Positions 1 to 9,437 of a stretch of DNA of 64,000 bases are shown piece by piece. The stretch covers positions 2,852,001-2,916,000 of the forward strand of contig CAVRCG010000004.1 in NCBI GenBank assembly GCA_963719525.1, read 5' to 3'. Within the stretch, counting starts at the first letter, position 1. Every line of letters begins with the position of its first letter. Source of the stretch: Bernardetia sp963719525 (GTDB lineage: Bacteria > Bacteroidota > Bacteroidia > Cytophagales > Bernardetiaceae). The translations under genes were made by a program, and so were the position numbers. The notes under the pieces are model-generated. The model did no database searches. It was not told where the DNA came from and saw only the letters and a list, made by a program, of their open reading frames with translations.

Positions 1-2
1 GG

Positions 3-905
3 TGGATGCGTTTGAAAGAGGACATTGATTTTATTCGCAAAAACCATAGAAATCCACGTTATTTGAGTTTAGCATTATTAAATATTGACAAAATTACTCC
101 TTTAAACGATGTAAAAGCTGTTATTTCGGATTCCAAATATATTGTTTTAGCTGTTCCGTCTGCTTTTATTACCGATGTTTTTGATAAATTAGAACCTGCT
201 ATCTTTAAAGATAAAATCATTATTTCGGCTATCAAAGGAATGATTTTAGAGGAAAATGTTTTGGTAACTGAATATGTAGAGAAAAAATTTGATGTTCCCC
301 ACGACAGACTTCTTACCATTGCAGGTCCTTGTCATGCCGAAGAAGTGGCACAAGAGCGACAAGCCTATTTGACTATTGGAGGAGATGAAAATAATGGAGA
401 TAAATTTGCCAAACTGTTGAGAGGACATTATATAAAAGCTCGTACCAATCCAGATTTGAACGGAATTCAATATTGTGCAGTCATCAAAAATGTTGTGGCT
501 GTGGCTTGTGGAATGGCTCGTGGGCTAAACTATGGCGATAATTTTCAAGCCGTTTTGGTTTCGAATGCCGTGCAGGAAGCCAAACGATTTTTGGATAAAG
601 CCTATCCATTGAAAGAGCGAGATATTAATGCCTCTGCTTATTTGGGCGATTTATTGGTAACTTCTTATTCTCAATTTAGTAGAAACCGAACATTCGGAAA
701 TATGATTGGACGTGGTTATACCGTAAAATCTGCACAAATTGAAATGGGAATGGTTGCAGAAGGATATTATGCCGTGAAAGGTTTGTACGACGTTACAAAA
801 AAACATAAAGTGGATATGCCAATCATAAAAGCTGTCTATAATACACTTTATGAGAAAATTTCGCCAGCCATTGAATTTAGAATCCTAAAAGACTCTTTAC
901 AGTAA
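3..905 (+). CDS. gpsA: Glycerol-3-phosphate dehydrogenase [NAD(P)+], 5'-truncated by the window edge
   Basis: Cytosolic enzyme that reduces dihydroxyacetone phosphate to sn-glycerol-3-phosphate for phospholipid synthesis. The reading frame is open to the window edge; the first visible residues (W-M-R-L-K) continue from the missing N-terminal GxGxxG nucleotide-binding segment, so the ATG at 6 is internal. Counting from that Met, the family signatures are IKG (about 75-78), GPCHAEEVA (107-115), the catalytic-lysine segment VIKNVVAVACGM (Lys161) and the C-terminal LGDLLVTSYSQFSRNRTFG block. About 299 residues are visible of a usual 330-340. The gene stands alone; a spacer with dispersed repeats follows. 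Identification is confident, the true start lies outside. Confidence 0.93.
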   Translation, partial: WMRLKEDIDFIRKNHRNPRYLSLALLNIDKITPLNDVKAVISDSKYIVLAVPSAFITDVFDKLEPAIFKDKIIISAIKGMILEENVLVTEYVEKKFDVPHDRLLTIAGPCHAEEVAQERQAYLTIGGDENNGDKFAKLLRGHYIKARTNPDLNGIQYCAVIKNVVAVACGMARGLNYGDNFQAVLVSNAVQEAKRFLDKAYPLKERDINASAYLGDLLVTSYSQFSRNRTFGNMIGRGYTVKSAQIEMGMVAEGYYAVKGLYDVTKKHKVDMPIIKAVYNTLYEKISPAIEFRILKDSLQ

Positions 906-931
906 ACAGTTACCAGTAATTAGTTACCAGT
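906..931. repeat. Short dispersed AGTTACCAGTAA-type repeat
   Basis: Two overlapping copies of a CAGTTACCAGTAAT-like unit follow the gpsA stop codon. Similar units occur near 54743-54775, 59307-59330 and, on the other strand, 62051-62090. Each lies next to the end of a gene. Confidence 0.5.
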
Positions 932-970
932 AAATTTCAATGAAAAGTTTTATAAAAAGAAATCTTCATT

Positions 971-1175
971 TAAAAAAAGAAATTCTCATTCTCTGTGTTC
1001 TCTGTAACTCTGTGTTCGACAAGTATTTTCATTTTAGTTTCTAAACTTATTTTGTCTTTCAATTCTAACTTCTAAAATCTGACTTCTGAATTTATTTTCT
1101 CTGTAACTCTGTGTTTGAAAAGTATTTTCATTTTAATTTCTAAATTTATTTTCTCTGCAACTTTGTGTTTGATAA
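971..1175. repeat. Dispersed CTCTGTAACTCTGTGTTCGA repeat, three partial copies
   Basis: The spacer upstream of the DUF2911 gene holds three degenerate copies of a unit with the core TCTCTGTAACTCTGTGTTYGA followed by AAGTATTTTCATTTTA (about 998-1050, 1097-1151 and 1151-1175). The first copy with its upstream flank (971-1020) is nearly identical over about 50 bp to 32012-32061, and the core recurs at 51421-51455. No open frame runs through it. Confidence 0.7.
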
Positions 1176-1202
1176 AAGAAATTCTCATTCTAATTTATAT
1201 CT

Positions 1203-2099
1203 ATGAAACTCTATTTTTTGATTTTGTGCTTTCTTATTTCATTTTCTACTTTTGCCCAAAAAGAAGGACAAGCAAATGATACTTCGGAAGAAGAGGAAAA
1301 GCTAGAACTTCCACGCAAGAGTTCGATTTCTACATTACAACAAGAAATTGGACTTACTAATTTTTTCGTTCGTTATAGCCGTCCGAGTGTAAAAGGACGA
1401 AAAGGCGATATTTGGGGCGACCTTGTTCCTTACGGAAAAGTATGGAGAGCTGGAGCAAACGAAGCTACAACAATAGAATTTTCTAGTGATGTGAAAATAA
1501 ATGGAAAGCCATTAAAACAAGGAAAATATGCCATTTTCGTTATTCCACAAAAAAAAGGAGATTGGACTTTCATATTTAATACAGCCGTTGATTCGTGGGG
1601 AAAAGAAGCCTACGACCAAAAAAATGATGTTTTGAGAGTAAATGCGACCGTTGAGAAATCAAAATTTCAAGAAACATTAGCGTATGATTTTGATAAGATT
1701 TTGGAAAATGAAGGTACATTTATTTTGCGTTGGGAATGTAGATTAGCACGCATTACCATTCAAGTAAATACGGTAGAAGAAGCAAAAAAAAATATTGCTG
1801 CTGCCGTTTCGAAATACCCAGAAGATTGGCAAGTATTAGTTAGAAGTGCTGGCTATTACAAAAACGAAAAAATAGAACTTCGCCAAGCATTAGATTGGGC
1901 AAATCAAGCTATCAAGCTCAAAAACGACCATTATTTACCTCATTGGGTAAAATCCGAAATTTTAGCTTTAGAAAATGATTACAAAGGTGCAGTAGAGAGC
2001 GCACAAAAAGCATTAGAGGTAGGAAAAGACGATGCTAACTTTATTTATGCTCAAACGATTCAATCTCAAATTGATACGTGGCTGCCGAAAGTGAATTGA
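1203..2099 (+). CDS. DUF2911 domain-containing secreted protein
   Basis: A 298-residue exported protein. A Sec signal peptide ends near residue 18 (ISFSTFAQ|KEG). Residues 35-185 match the DUF2911 family of Bacteroidota: S-R-P-S-V-K-G-R, IWGDLVPYGKVWRAGANEATTIEFS, GKYAIFVIPQ and a W-G tract. The C-terminal third (190-298) is helical with TPR-like spacing (W-A-N-Q-A-I, A-L-E-N-D-Y-K-G-A), a common arrangement in this family. The biochemical function of DUF2911 is unknown; it is probably periplasmic or on the outer membrane. It is monocistronic, with repeats on both sides. Confidence 0.88.
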   Translation: MKLYFLILCFLISFSTFAQKEGQANDTSEEEEKLELPRKSSISTLQQEIGLTNFFVRYSRPSVKGRKGDIWGDLVPYGKVWRAGANEATTIEFSSDVKINGKPLKQGKYAIFVIPQKKGDWTFIFNTAVDSWGKEAYDQKNDVLRVNATVEKSKFQETLAYDFDKILENEGTFILRWECRLARITIQVNTVEEAKKNIAAAVSKYPEDWQVLVRSAGYYKNEKIELRQALDWANQAIKLKNDHYLPHWVKSEILALENDYKGAVESAQKALEVGKDDANFIYAQTIQSQIDTWLPKVN

Positions 2100-2107
2100 T
2101 TTCATGG

Positions 2108-2134
2108 GTCGTCGGTGAGGACACCAACAACGGC
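2108..2134. repeat. Palindromic repeat ending CAACGGC (GGTGAGGACACC type)
   Basis: A hairpin with stem GGTG and loop AGGA, followed by CACCAACAACGGC. It is an intermediate form between the copies at 6338 and 60581 (CTCGTGAGGACACGAGCAACGG) and those at 5509 and 24184 (ACACCAACAACGGC). It sits just after the DUF2911 stop codon. Confidence 0.55.
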
Positions 2135-2225
2135 GATAAATTAGTTGAAATAAATAATAACATTTAGAAAATACAATTAGTTGTCTATTTTTACCATTTT
2201 TAATTATATTTTAACAAAAAAAATT

Positions 2226-2801
2226 ATGGATAATAGCTTAACTAATATGATGTGTTTAGATGTTTATCTTTCAAATCTAGAAACAAAAGAGTTTAATAAA
2301 ATAAAAAAACAGATTGATTTTTCTGTTTCTTCTATAAATTCAAAGGCAGAATCAAAACCTCTTTTGAGTTGGGATATTGCTACGACAACTTATTCTCCCA
2401 AGACTGAACGAGAAATAGATATTCAAAAAATCCATTCTTTTGCTAAAAAATATAAGTGGGAAAATGATATTGATAAAATATTCCTCAATACTAATTTTGA
2501 AGCGATTGTACTTACCAATTCTTTAGAAAAAATAATGTGGGTAAACGATGGTTTTACCAAAATGACAGGCTACTCAAAAAAGTTTGCGACAAATAAATAT
2601 CCTTCTTTCCTGCAAGGAGAAATGACTTCAACAGAAACGAAAAAAGAAATCAAACAGAATCTCAAAACTGGAAATCCTTTTGAGTTATCAGTCATCAATT
2701 ATAAAAAAGACAGAACTCCTTATACATGTAGAGTTCAGATTTTTCCTCTTTTTGCAAATGGAATTACTCATTTTATGGCTTTGGAAACGCAATTAGTATA
2801 A
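2226..2801 (+). CDS. LOV-like PAS domain protein, lacking the photoactive cysteine
   Basis: A 191-residue cytosolic protein starting at the ATG at 2226; an in-frame TTG at 2181 is possible but adds an unconvincing leader. The C-terminal half (about 90-190) is a PAS domain of the LOV kind: AIVLTNSLEKIMWVNDGF, FTKMTGYS, then a segment aligning with the LOV flavin motif GRNCRFLQG, then FELSVINYKKDRTPYTCRVQIFPLF. In that motif this protein has N-K-Y-P-S-F-L-Q-G, with proline where the adduct-forming cysteine should be. It is therefore probably a ligand- or interaction-type PAS protein. No kinase or output domain is attached and no partner gene is adjacent. Confidence 0.8.
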   Translation: MDNSLTNMMCLDVYLSNLETKEFNKIKKQIDFSVSSINSKAESKPLLSWDIATTTYSPKTEREIDIQKIHSFAKKYKWENDIDKIFLNTNFEAIVLTNSLEKIMWVNDGFTKMTGYSKKFATNKYPSFLQGEMTSTETKKEIKQNLKTGNPFELSVINYKKDRTPYTCRVQIFPLFANGITHFMALETQLV

Positions 2802-2814
2802 TTCTATTATTTCG

Positions 2815-2905
2815 GCTCTGTGTGTTCAGTTTCCCAAAACTGAATAATCATATTTTGTGTTTTAAACAATGTGAATATTCGCTTTTGGGAAAGCGAACTC
2901 ACATG
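2815..2905. repeat. Nested inverted-repeat element with two hairpins
   Basis: The left arm TGTGTGTTCAGTTTCCCAAA and the right arm ending GGGAAAGCGAACTCACA are inverted copies of each other. Each arm also folds alone (TTCAGTTT/AAACTGAA and TTCGCTTT/AAAGCGAA), and the loops (CCCA and TGGG) are complementary. A related element is present at 24000-24050. It may also act as a barrier between the convergent genes at 2801 and 2973. Confidence 0.6.
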
Positions 2906-2972
2906 AAAAATAAATCATTTCAATCGATTAATCCATTTTTTCTCTAAAAAACCATCTTCCATTTCACTCAAA

Positions 2973-4380
2973 TCAAGAGTTGGATTCGAAGAATAATTGA
3001 CTTCTTCTTCCATTCAAAGTAACATAGACTTCTGCTCTTATTATCGGATTCGGATTTTCTTTTGTCCTGTATTTATTCTCCAAAAAATGAGCATATTGTA
3101 AAATCATATCTGGTTGAAAAGCCACTTGTTTTTCTTGATGTCTATTCAAAAATTCACTATTATCGACAATTCCTTCTTTATTTGTAATCGGATTTTTGAC
3201 GTAAAAAGTAGCACTCCCAGATTTTTCCATTAGCATTACTCGCCACGAAAACCGAAAACCTTCCTCTTTCCAAAAAAGTGTTTCATTATACGGCTGATTT
3301 GTATAAAATAGAAAACGAAACGGAAACAAAATTTGAAAGATTAAATAAATAGATAAAATGTAAATCCAGCTTTTTCGAAATGAATTTGAAATTTTTTAGT
3401 GGAGATAATAATAAATGAGAAGAATGTTTTTTGTTGGTAGAATGGAAAGTAAAATATTTTTTTGCTTTATGATTATTATTTTTGAAAAATATAGAACTAA
3501 TAAAATTCAATACTCTTTCGTGGTATTTCGCTTCAAAGAAAATTAAAGTAAGTGCAATCATCACAACAGGAAAAACACCAATCTGAAATAAATATCCTGT
3601 CATAGCGTGAAAACCAACAACTGCAACATAAGCAAGAATACGAGTTTTTTTGTAGAATAAAGCAAAAGGAATCAATAAATCATATAACATTCCTGTCCAC
3701 GAAAAAATATAAGCTGTAATTTCGTAAGGCATCAAGAAACCAAAAATCGGCATATCATAATGTGGAGGAAGCCAAATTTTGAGTGGCATTGCATCAAAAA
3801 GCCATTCCGAATTTAGTTTTGCCAGACCTGCATAAAAATAAGTAATTGAAAGTTGGAGTTGAAAAATCAGAATCCAAGCACGAGAAATAGAGAGAGAAGG
3901 AGATACAGAAAAGAGTTTTGAGAAACTATTTTTTTTATTATTTTTACTTTGCTTTTCAGATTTATCTACAAAAAGAATTGAATCTAATGAATAAAACCGA
4001 TGAGCAGGAGCAAAAATGAGTAAGAAAGCCATCAAACTCACAAAATAATAATGATTGAGGTAATAAGTAAGGTTGATTAATTGGCAATATGTAAAAGTCA
4101 GAAATAATAAAACAGCAGAAAAACGATACAAAAAACCAAACGTAACTCCCAAACTTGCCAGCAGTAAAATAATATGAACAGCATACATTCCAAAACTATT
4201 CAACGGTTCAACCCACTCAAAACCAAAATACTTGAAATGAAAAACAGGCTGAATATAATGCTTTTCTATCCAACCTAAATACCAAAAACGAAGTGTACTA
4301 AAAAAAGTAAGCAAACCAAATAAAATTCGGAAACTTACTAATTGGGAAATGGAAATGGGTTCTTTGAAAAAGCCTTTCAT
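2973..4380 (-). CDS. HTTM / vitamin K-dependent gamma-carboxylase-like membrane protein (frameshifted)
   Basis: An integral membrane protein of the HTTM family, restored to 468 residues. The N-terminal part (from 4380) carries the ISISQLVSFRILFGLL start and several membrane helices, with HYYFVSLMAFLLIFAPAHRFYSLD and YFYAGLAKLN-EWLF motifs. The C-terminal soluble part (to 2973) has the carboxylase-like tract EEGFRFSWRVMLMEKSG followed by QPDMILQYAHFLENKY. The two parts are in different frames. Removing one T from the run at 3392-3397 joins them through KSWIYILSIYLIFQILFPFRF. The family is widespread in Cytophagales; its substrate is unknown. I treat the shift as a likely sequencing error. Confidence 0.8.
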
Positions 4381-4505
4381 TATTACATTGCTTTTACTAA
4401 TCTAACAGTTTACAAAGACACTTGCTAGAAATATAATAGATTAAAGCCGAAATAGAAACATAACGAGCAATTTTTTATATAAATTGCTCATTATGAAAAA
4501 TACTG

Positions 4506-5252
4506 TTACCAACCAAACTCAAAGCCGACAATTTTTCCATCTTTCCAAGTAATCTCATCTTTAGTAGAAATGAGTCCTCCTGTACTAGTAAGATACTTTT
4601 GTCCATCAGGAAAAACATAGTCAATAATCATGTCTTTTGTTAGTGGGCTTGTAGGAACTAATTCTCCTTTCTCTTTTGCTAACCTAATCGGTTTACCTTC
4701 TACATAAAGCTCTAAAGGTTTGAGCAAATTAGTAGGCTCAGAGTACTTTGTCAAAAGCTCCTTCATTTCTGGTAATATTTCTCTATCGTTTTCTATTTTG
4801 AGATCTGTTTTAGCTACTTTATAAGTATCGCTTGAAGGCGTAGTAATGGAAAATTCAATATCCTGCCCCTCATCTACTAAAAAATAAGCATCTTGAAAGC
4901 CAGTACCTACTTCGTGAGAAAAATCTAAAGCAAGCCTCATATCATCAACAACTTCTATTTTTTCTCCATCAGATTCAGCCTTGATAAAAACCATTACATC
5001 ATCAGGATTAGATAGTTCAAAATAAACATATTGCTTTCCCTCTGGAGCTAATATACTTACCTTTTGTTCATCGTTGGAAAGAATAGTAGTTGCCTTAATT
5101 TTTTCTATTTTGAGTTTTTTTCCCTTTACTTCAAACTCTTTTCCAACTTCTATCATAACAGATTCACTAGATCCACCACAACTAACTAACAGAGTAGCCA
5201 GAAATAAACCTACAATCAGATTTAAAAGTTGGCATTTTTTTCTAAAATTCAT
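4506..5252 (-). CDS. Hypothetical lipoprotein
   Basis: A 248-residue exported lipoprotein: hydrophobic leader (12-22), then lipobox LLVSC with Cys25, followed by GGSSES. The mature part resembles a beta-sandwich of the kind that binds extracellular ligands (EVGKEFEVKGKKLKIEKIKATT, KQYVYFELSNPDDV), but I do not recognise a named family. The second half contains a Pro-rich stretch (NLLKPLELYVEGKPIRL) and ends in W-K-D-G-K-I-V-G-F-E-F-G-W. It is transcribed alone, away from the hisH side. Function unknown. Confidence 0.75.
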   Translation of the reverse strand: MNFRKKCQLLNLIVGLFLATLLVSCGGSSESVMIEVGKEFEVKGKKLKIEKIKATTILSNDEQKVSILAPEGKQYVYFELSNPDDVMVFIKAESDGEKIEVVDDMRLALDFSHEVGTGFQDAYFLVDEGQDIEFSITTPSSDTYKVAKTDLKIENDREILPEMKELLTKYSEPTNLLKPLELYVEGKPIRLAKEKGELVPTSPLTKDMIIDYVFPDGQKYLTSTGGLISTKDEITWKDGKIVGFEFGW

Positions 5253-5705
5253 ATTTGTTAAGATTTGATTATTATATATTATAAAATATTTTAATAAAAG
5301 TAGTACTAGTTCGCCTGTACAGCCTTATAAATAGTGCGATTATAGTAATTACTTAGGTTCAAATATACAGTAATCTCTTTGTTTGACAGAGAATAAATAC
5401 ATAAGAAGTCATAACAAGTTCATGAAACCTCTACTTTTTTGTATAAGTGATTTTATTTGGTAATTGATGTCACTCATTAAAAGGGTGCATTTCAAATTGT
5501 CGCTTGATGTTGTTGGTGTCGCTTCGCTAAAACACCAACAACGGCAGTAATATATAGTTTTTTTTATTGCCTAAGCAATTTACTATTTTAATACTCTTTA
5601 AAATATTTTGTGTGTTTTTTATATCTTTGGTTGAAAATAATATTTTTATTTTTGTCATTTTTCATATTCGCTTTTAACTTCTGCAAAAAAGATATTTATA
5701 TTCAA
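5253..5705. other. Intergenic spacer
   Basis: A 450-base AT-rich spacer between a lipoprotein gene and hisH. Apart from the palindromic repeat at 5509-5545 I see no gene, RNA or clear promoter on either strand. Confidence 0.6.
5509..5545. repeat. Palindromic repeat ending CAACAACGGC
   Basis: Stem GTTGTTGGTGT pairs with ACACCAACAAC across the loop CGCTTCGCTAAA, followed by GGC. The right arm and loop recur at 24184-24212 and a shorter relative is at 2108-2134. Confidence 0.7.
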
Positions 5706-6326
5706 TTATGATATTTTCAAAAAATTCTTCAAAAGTTCTTCTCCAGCCTTTGCACTTTTTTCTGGATGAAATTGTGCTGCATAAAAATTATCTTTCTGTA
5801 AAGCAGCCGAAAATGGTAAAATATAATCACAACTTGCAACCGTATCTTTACAAAGTTCTGCGTAATAGGTATGTACAAAGTAAAATTGAGCTTGAAGTAA
5901 ATTATTACCTTTCACTTTGCCAAACAAATTACTATCAAATAATTCTCCTTTCAGGTTTTCGGTTGTATTCCAACCCATATGAGGAACTTTATCAGCCAAA
6001 TTAGTAGGTTTGAATTCTTTTACATGTACATCAAAAATTCCTAACCCTTTTGTATTTCCTTCTTCTGTATGCAGACATAAAAGCTGCATTCCCAAACAGA
6101 TTCCTAAAACGGGTTGCTTTAAAGTAGGAATAAAAGTATCTAAATCTGCATTTTTGAGTTGCTGCATAGCAGATTCTGCATGACCAACACCAGGAAAAAT
6201 AATTTTGTCAGCGCAGCGCAAAACATTTTTATCTGCACTCACAACTGCATCGATTCCCAAACGCTGCAAAGCAAAATCAACAGAACGAATATTTCCTGCC
6301 TTATAATCTATGATTACTATTTTCAT
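5706..6326 (-). CDS. hisH: Imidazole glycerol phosphate synthase, glutamine amidotransferase subunit HisH
   Basis: Glutaminase subunit of the HisFH complex of histidine biosynthesis; it supplies ammonia to HisF. It is 206 residues, normal for HisH. The class I amidotransferase triad is complete: nucleophile Cys77 in GICLGMQ, and His187 and Glu189 in QFHPEKS. The IIFPGVGHAESAM and VPHMGWN signatures are also present. hisF, hisA and other his genes are not adjacent, so the pathway is dispersed here. It starts at the ATG at 6324-6326, 20 bases below an inverted pair of palindromes. Confidence 0.96.
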   Translation of the reverse strand: MKIVIIDYKAGNIRSVDFALQRLGIDAVVSADKNVLRCADKIIFPGVGHAESAMQQLKNADLDTFIPTLKQPVLGICLGMQLLCLHTEEGNTKGLGIFDVHVKEFKPTNLADKVPHMGWNTTENLKGELFDSNLFGKVKGNNLLQAQFYFVHTYYAELCKDTVASCDYILPFSAALQKDNFYAAQFHPEKSAKAGEELLKNFLKIS

Positions 6327-6337
6327 AAATAAAAATA

Positions 6338-6413
6338 GTCGCTCGTGAGGACACGAGCAACGGTTAAATTTTAATGAAATATATCTACCATTGCTCGTGT
6401 CCTCACGAGCGAT
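6338..6413. repeat. Inverted pair of GCTCGTGAGGACACGAGC palindromes
   Basis: The 26-base unit at 6338-6363 (GTCGCTCGTGAGGACACGAG then CAACGG) is followed at 6391-6413 by its reverse complement. Each copy is a hairpin by itself, and the pair can form one long cruciform. A third copy, identical over 26 bases, is at 60581-60606. It lies between hisH and lon, both on the minus strand, upstream of hisH. Confidence 0.8.
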
Positions 6414-6431
6414 ATAATTTAAAAAATAAAA

Positions 6432-8980
6432 TTAAACTCCTACACTTCCACTTTTTCCTTTTGGTGTGGTCGGAATTACTCTAATTTTTTGAGTTGATTT
6501 ATCTGACTTCTTTTTTTGTTCTGTTTCTTGTATTTCCAGAACTCTAGCTTCTTTGTCTTGCTCTTTTACTAAAGCAAGTTTCAAAACTTCGCCAGCTCGT
6601 TCGACAAAATGAAACTTCATTCCTTTAATATAATGTTCTTCAATTTCTTCAATATCTTTTTGATTGCGTTTGCTCATCAAAATTTCATTGATTCCTGCAC
6701 GTTTGGCAGCTAATATTTTTTCCTTAATTCCACCAACAGGAAGTACTTTTCCATGTAGTGTAATTTCGCCAGTCATAGCCAACTGATTTTTGACTCTTCT
6801 ACGAGAATACGCCGAAACCATAGCCGTAAGCATCGTAATACCAGCCGAATGAACCATCTTTTGGAACTGCTCCAGCAGGAACATGAACGTGTAAATCATA
6901 CTGATCAAAAAGTTTGTGGTCGATATCCCATTCTTCTGCATTAGCTCTCAAATAAGAAAGTGCTGCACCAACTGATTCTTTCATCACATCTCCAAGTCGT
7001 CCAGATAAAGTAGTTCGTCCTTTTCCTTTGCTCAAACTTGCTTCGATAGACAAAATTTCGCCTCCGTATTGTGTCCACGCAAGTCCAGTTGCTACGCCTA
7101 CCGTTTCGTTTTCTTCAAAAAGTTCTTTATCAAAAGACGGTTTTCCAAGTATTCTCTCTACTTCTTCAATCGTAATTTTCTTCTGGTACTTTTCTTCCAT
7201 CGCCACCGATTTGGCTACACTTCTACAAAGAGAAGCAATCTGACGTTCCAAACTACGCACACCCGATTCTCTTGTATATCCTTCTACTACAAAACGCAAT
7301 GTTTCAACAGAAAAACTAATATCTTTTGCTTGCAAACCGTGATTTTTTCTTTGTTTGGCTATCAAATGACGTTTCGCAATCTCTATTTTTTCCTCAATCG
7401 TATAACCAGAAACTTGAATAATTTCCATTCTATCACGAAGAGCAGGCTGAATAGTATCCAAAGAATTTGCCGTCGCAACAAACAAAACCTTAGACAAATC
7501 GTATTCTGTTTCTAAATAATTATCTACAAAAGTATCGTTTTGTTCTGGATCTAAAACCTCTAGCAATGCCGAAGAAGGATCGCCACGAAAATCACTACTT
7601 ACTTTATCAATTTCATCAAGCACAAAAACAGGATTTGAAGAACCTGCTTTCTTAATATTTTGAATAATTTTTCCTGGCATTGCACCGATATAGGTTCTAC
7701 GATGTCCTCTAATTTCGGATTCATCGTGCATTCCACCAAGCGAAATACGCATATATTTTCTACCCAAAGCCTTTGCAATAGATTTTCCTAATGAAGTTTT
7801 GCCAACTCCAGGAGCAACCATACAAACATAAAATAGGACTATCCAACGAATTTTTGAGTTTCAAGACAGCCAAATATTCCAAAATACGTTGCTTTATTTT
7901 TTCTAATCCATAATGTTCTTTATCCAAAACTTTCTTTGCTTCGTGCAAATCCAAATGATCTTCTGTTGTGAACTGCCACGGCAAATCCAACATAAATTCT
8001 AAAAAAGAAAGTGTAATCGAATAATCGGGTGCAGCAGGATTCATACGAGCAAAACGCTCTACTTCCTTCAAGAAAAACGTTTTTGTTTCTTCACTCCATT
8101 GTTTTTCTTCTGCTCTGTTGTGTAATCTATTTAAATCTTTATCGTTTTCATCTCCAATTTCATCTTGTAACGTTTTGATTTGCTGACGGAGGAAATATTC
8201 TTTTTGCTGCTGGTCTAAATCCGAATTTGTTTTGTCTTTTATATCACTTTTGAGTTCTAAAAGCTGGATTTCTTTGTGCATAATTTTCAAAAGCTGCACG
8301 GCTCTATCGATTACTTTTGAGAGTTCAAGAAGTCTTTGTTTTTCCTTTACTTCTACATTTGTATTGGCAGAAAGAAAATTAACTAAAAAGTTAGGACTTT
8401 CAATGTTTTCTAAAGCAATTTGTGCTTCTGGTGGAATATCCGAACTCAAATGCAAAATCTTAAAAGCAGCTTCTTTTATAGATTCAATTAATGCTTCTTT
8501 TTTACGTCCGTCATTTTTCTTGCTTCCTGCTGAATCATCTAATGACAAATCAGTCAGATAATTTACTTTTCCAATCAAAAACGGTTCGTCTTGCGTAATT
8601 TCGGTAAGCTCAAAACGTTGCTTTCCCTGTACGATGATAGTTGTATTTCCATCTGGCATCGTGATTTTTTTCACAATTTTGGCAACCGTTCCGATAAAAT
8701 GTAAATCTTCTTTTTGTGGCTCGTCTTCTCCCAAATTCTTTTGAGAAACCACACCAATATAAGTTTCATCTCTATACGCCTTTTTTATTAATCGCAACGA
8801 TTTTTCACGCCCAACAGTAATAGGCATAATGATTCCTGGAAAAAGAACGGTATTTCTGACAGGCAAAATAAATAACTCTTCTGGCAAATCGTCTTCTAAT
8901 TCACGAGCTGCATTTTCTAATTCTTCTAAATCTATTTGAGGGATATTGTCTTCTGTAAAAGGCACTTGTATATTTTTCAA
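6432..8980 (-). CDS. lon: ATP-dependent Lon protease (two frameshifts)
   Basis: Cytosolic AAA+ serine protease that degrades misfolded and regulatory proteins. It is restored to 848 residues, typical for Lon. The N-terminal substrate-binding domain (PEELFILPVRNTVLFPG) is followed by a coiled coil, the AAA+ module (Walker A near 388-395, Walker B VFVLDEIDKV) and the protease domain with a Ser-Lys dyad spaced 43 residues (D-G-x-S-A-G and G-G-I-K-E-K), as in E. coli. The frame breaks twice: inside Walker A (about 7816) and directly before the catalytic serine (about 6851). Each is cured by removing one base. Both breaks replace an expected Gly-Pro. In a normal genome this gene must be intact, so I suspect sequence errors. 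Confidence 0.92.
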
Positions 8981-9290
8981 AAAATGTATATATTTTTAAT
9001 GTGATTGAATATCAAAACTAAAGAGAATAAATAATTATAACAACAAAAAAATGTCAGATTGTCAGTATCTGTTTAAATTAAATCCTGCAAACTGAATAAC
9101 TAGTGTTACGAAATCCTATAATTTATTCCCAGATTATCTTTTTTATGTAAATTGAACATAGATAGTAATAAAAAAACAGTCAAACTGTTTCATTTATTAT
9201 CAATCGTTTGCAAGTGATGTACCAAGCCTAGTTATATTTTGTTTAATGGAAAATTAGGGCAGAATGGCAGAAATTATAAATAAACGTCTG
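8981..9290. other. Intergenic spacer upstream of lon
   Basis: An AT-rich spacer between rsmH and lon with no gene that I can recognise. The remainder up to 9437 is occupied by the repeat element at 9291-9430. Confidence 0.5.
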
Positions 9291-9430
9291 TTCTAAATTG
9301 TATTCTAGCTGCGTAATATTTGTAGGAAATTCAAAATCAAATTGTATTCTAGCTGCGTAGCTGCGAAATGTTGCTGTTTTTTTAAACCAATGAATTTCAA
9401 CATCACGCAGCTATGCAGCTAAATTTCTAA
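9291..9430. repeat. Inverted-repeat element with TAGCTGCGTA units
   Basis: Two direct copies of AAATTGTATTCTAGCTGCGTA (about 9294 and 9338) are followed by a large hairpin: TAGCTGCGTAGCTGCG-AATGTTG at about 9350 pairs with CAACAT-CGCAGCTATGCAGCTA at about 9399-9421, with only a few mismatches. The element ends just below the rsmH stop codon and could serve as its terminator or be a remnant of a small mobile element. Confidence 0.6.
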
Positions 9431-9437
9431 AATACAA

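Noticed and set aside
5619..5632. A plus-strand promoter (TATCTTTG) before hisH
   Set aside because: The box faces the 3' end of hisH, which is on the minus strand, and no gene or RNA follows; chance is sufficient in such AT-rich DNA.
7069..7515. A plus-strand protein of about 148 residues opposite lon
   Set aside because: It is the antisense shadow of the AAA+ region of lon with atypical amino-acid composition and no start context.
6432..8980. Three separate Lon-like genes
   Set aside because: The three frames cover one Lon protein in order without gaps or duplication, and removing two bases gives exactly 848 codons plus stop. They are one gene.
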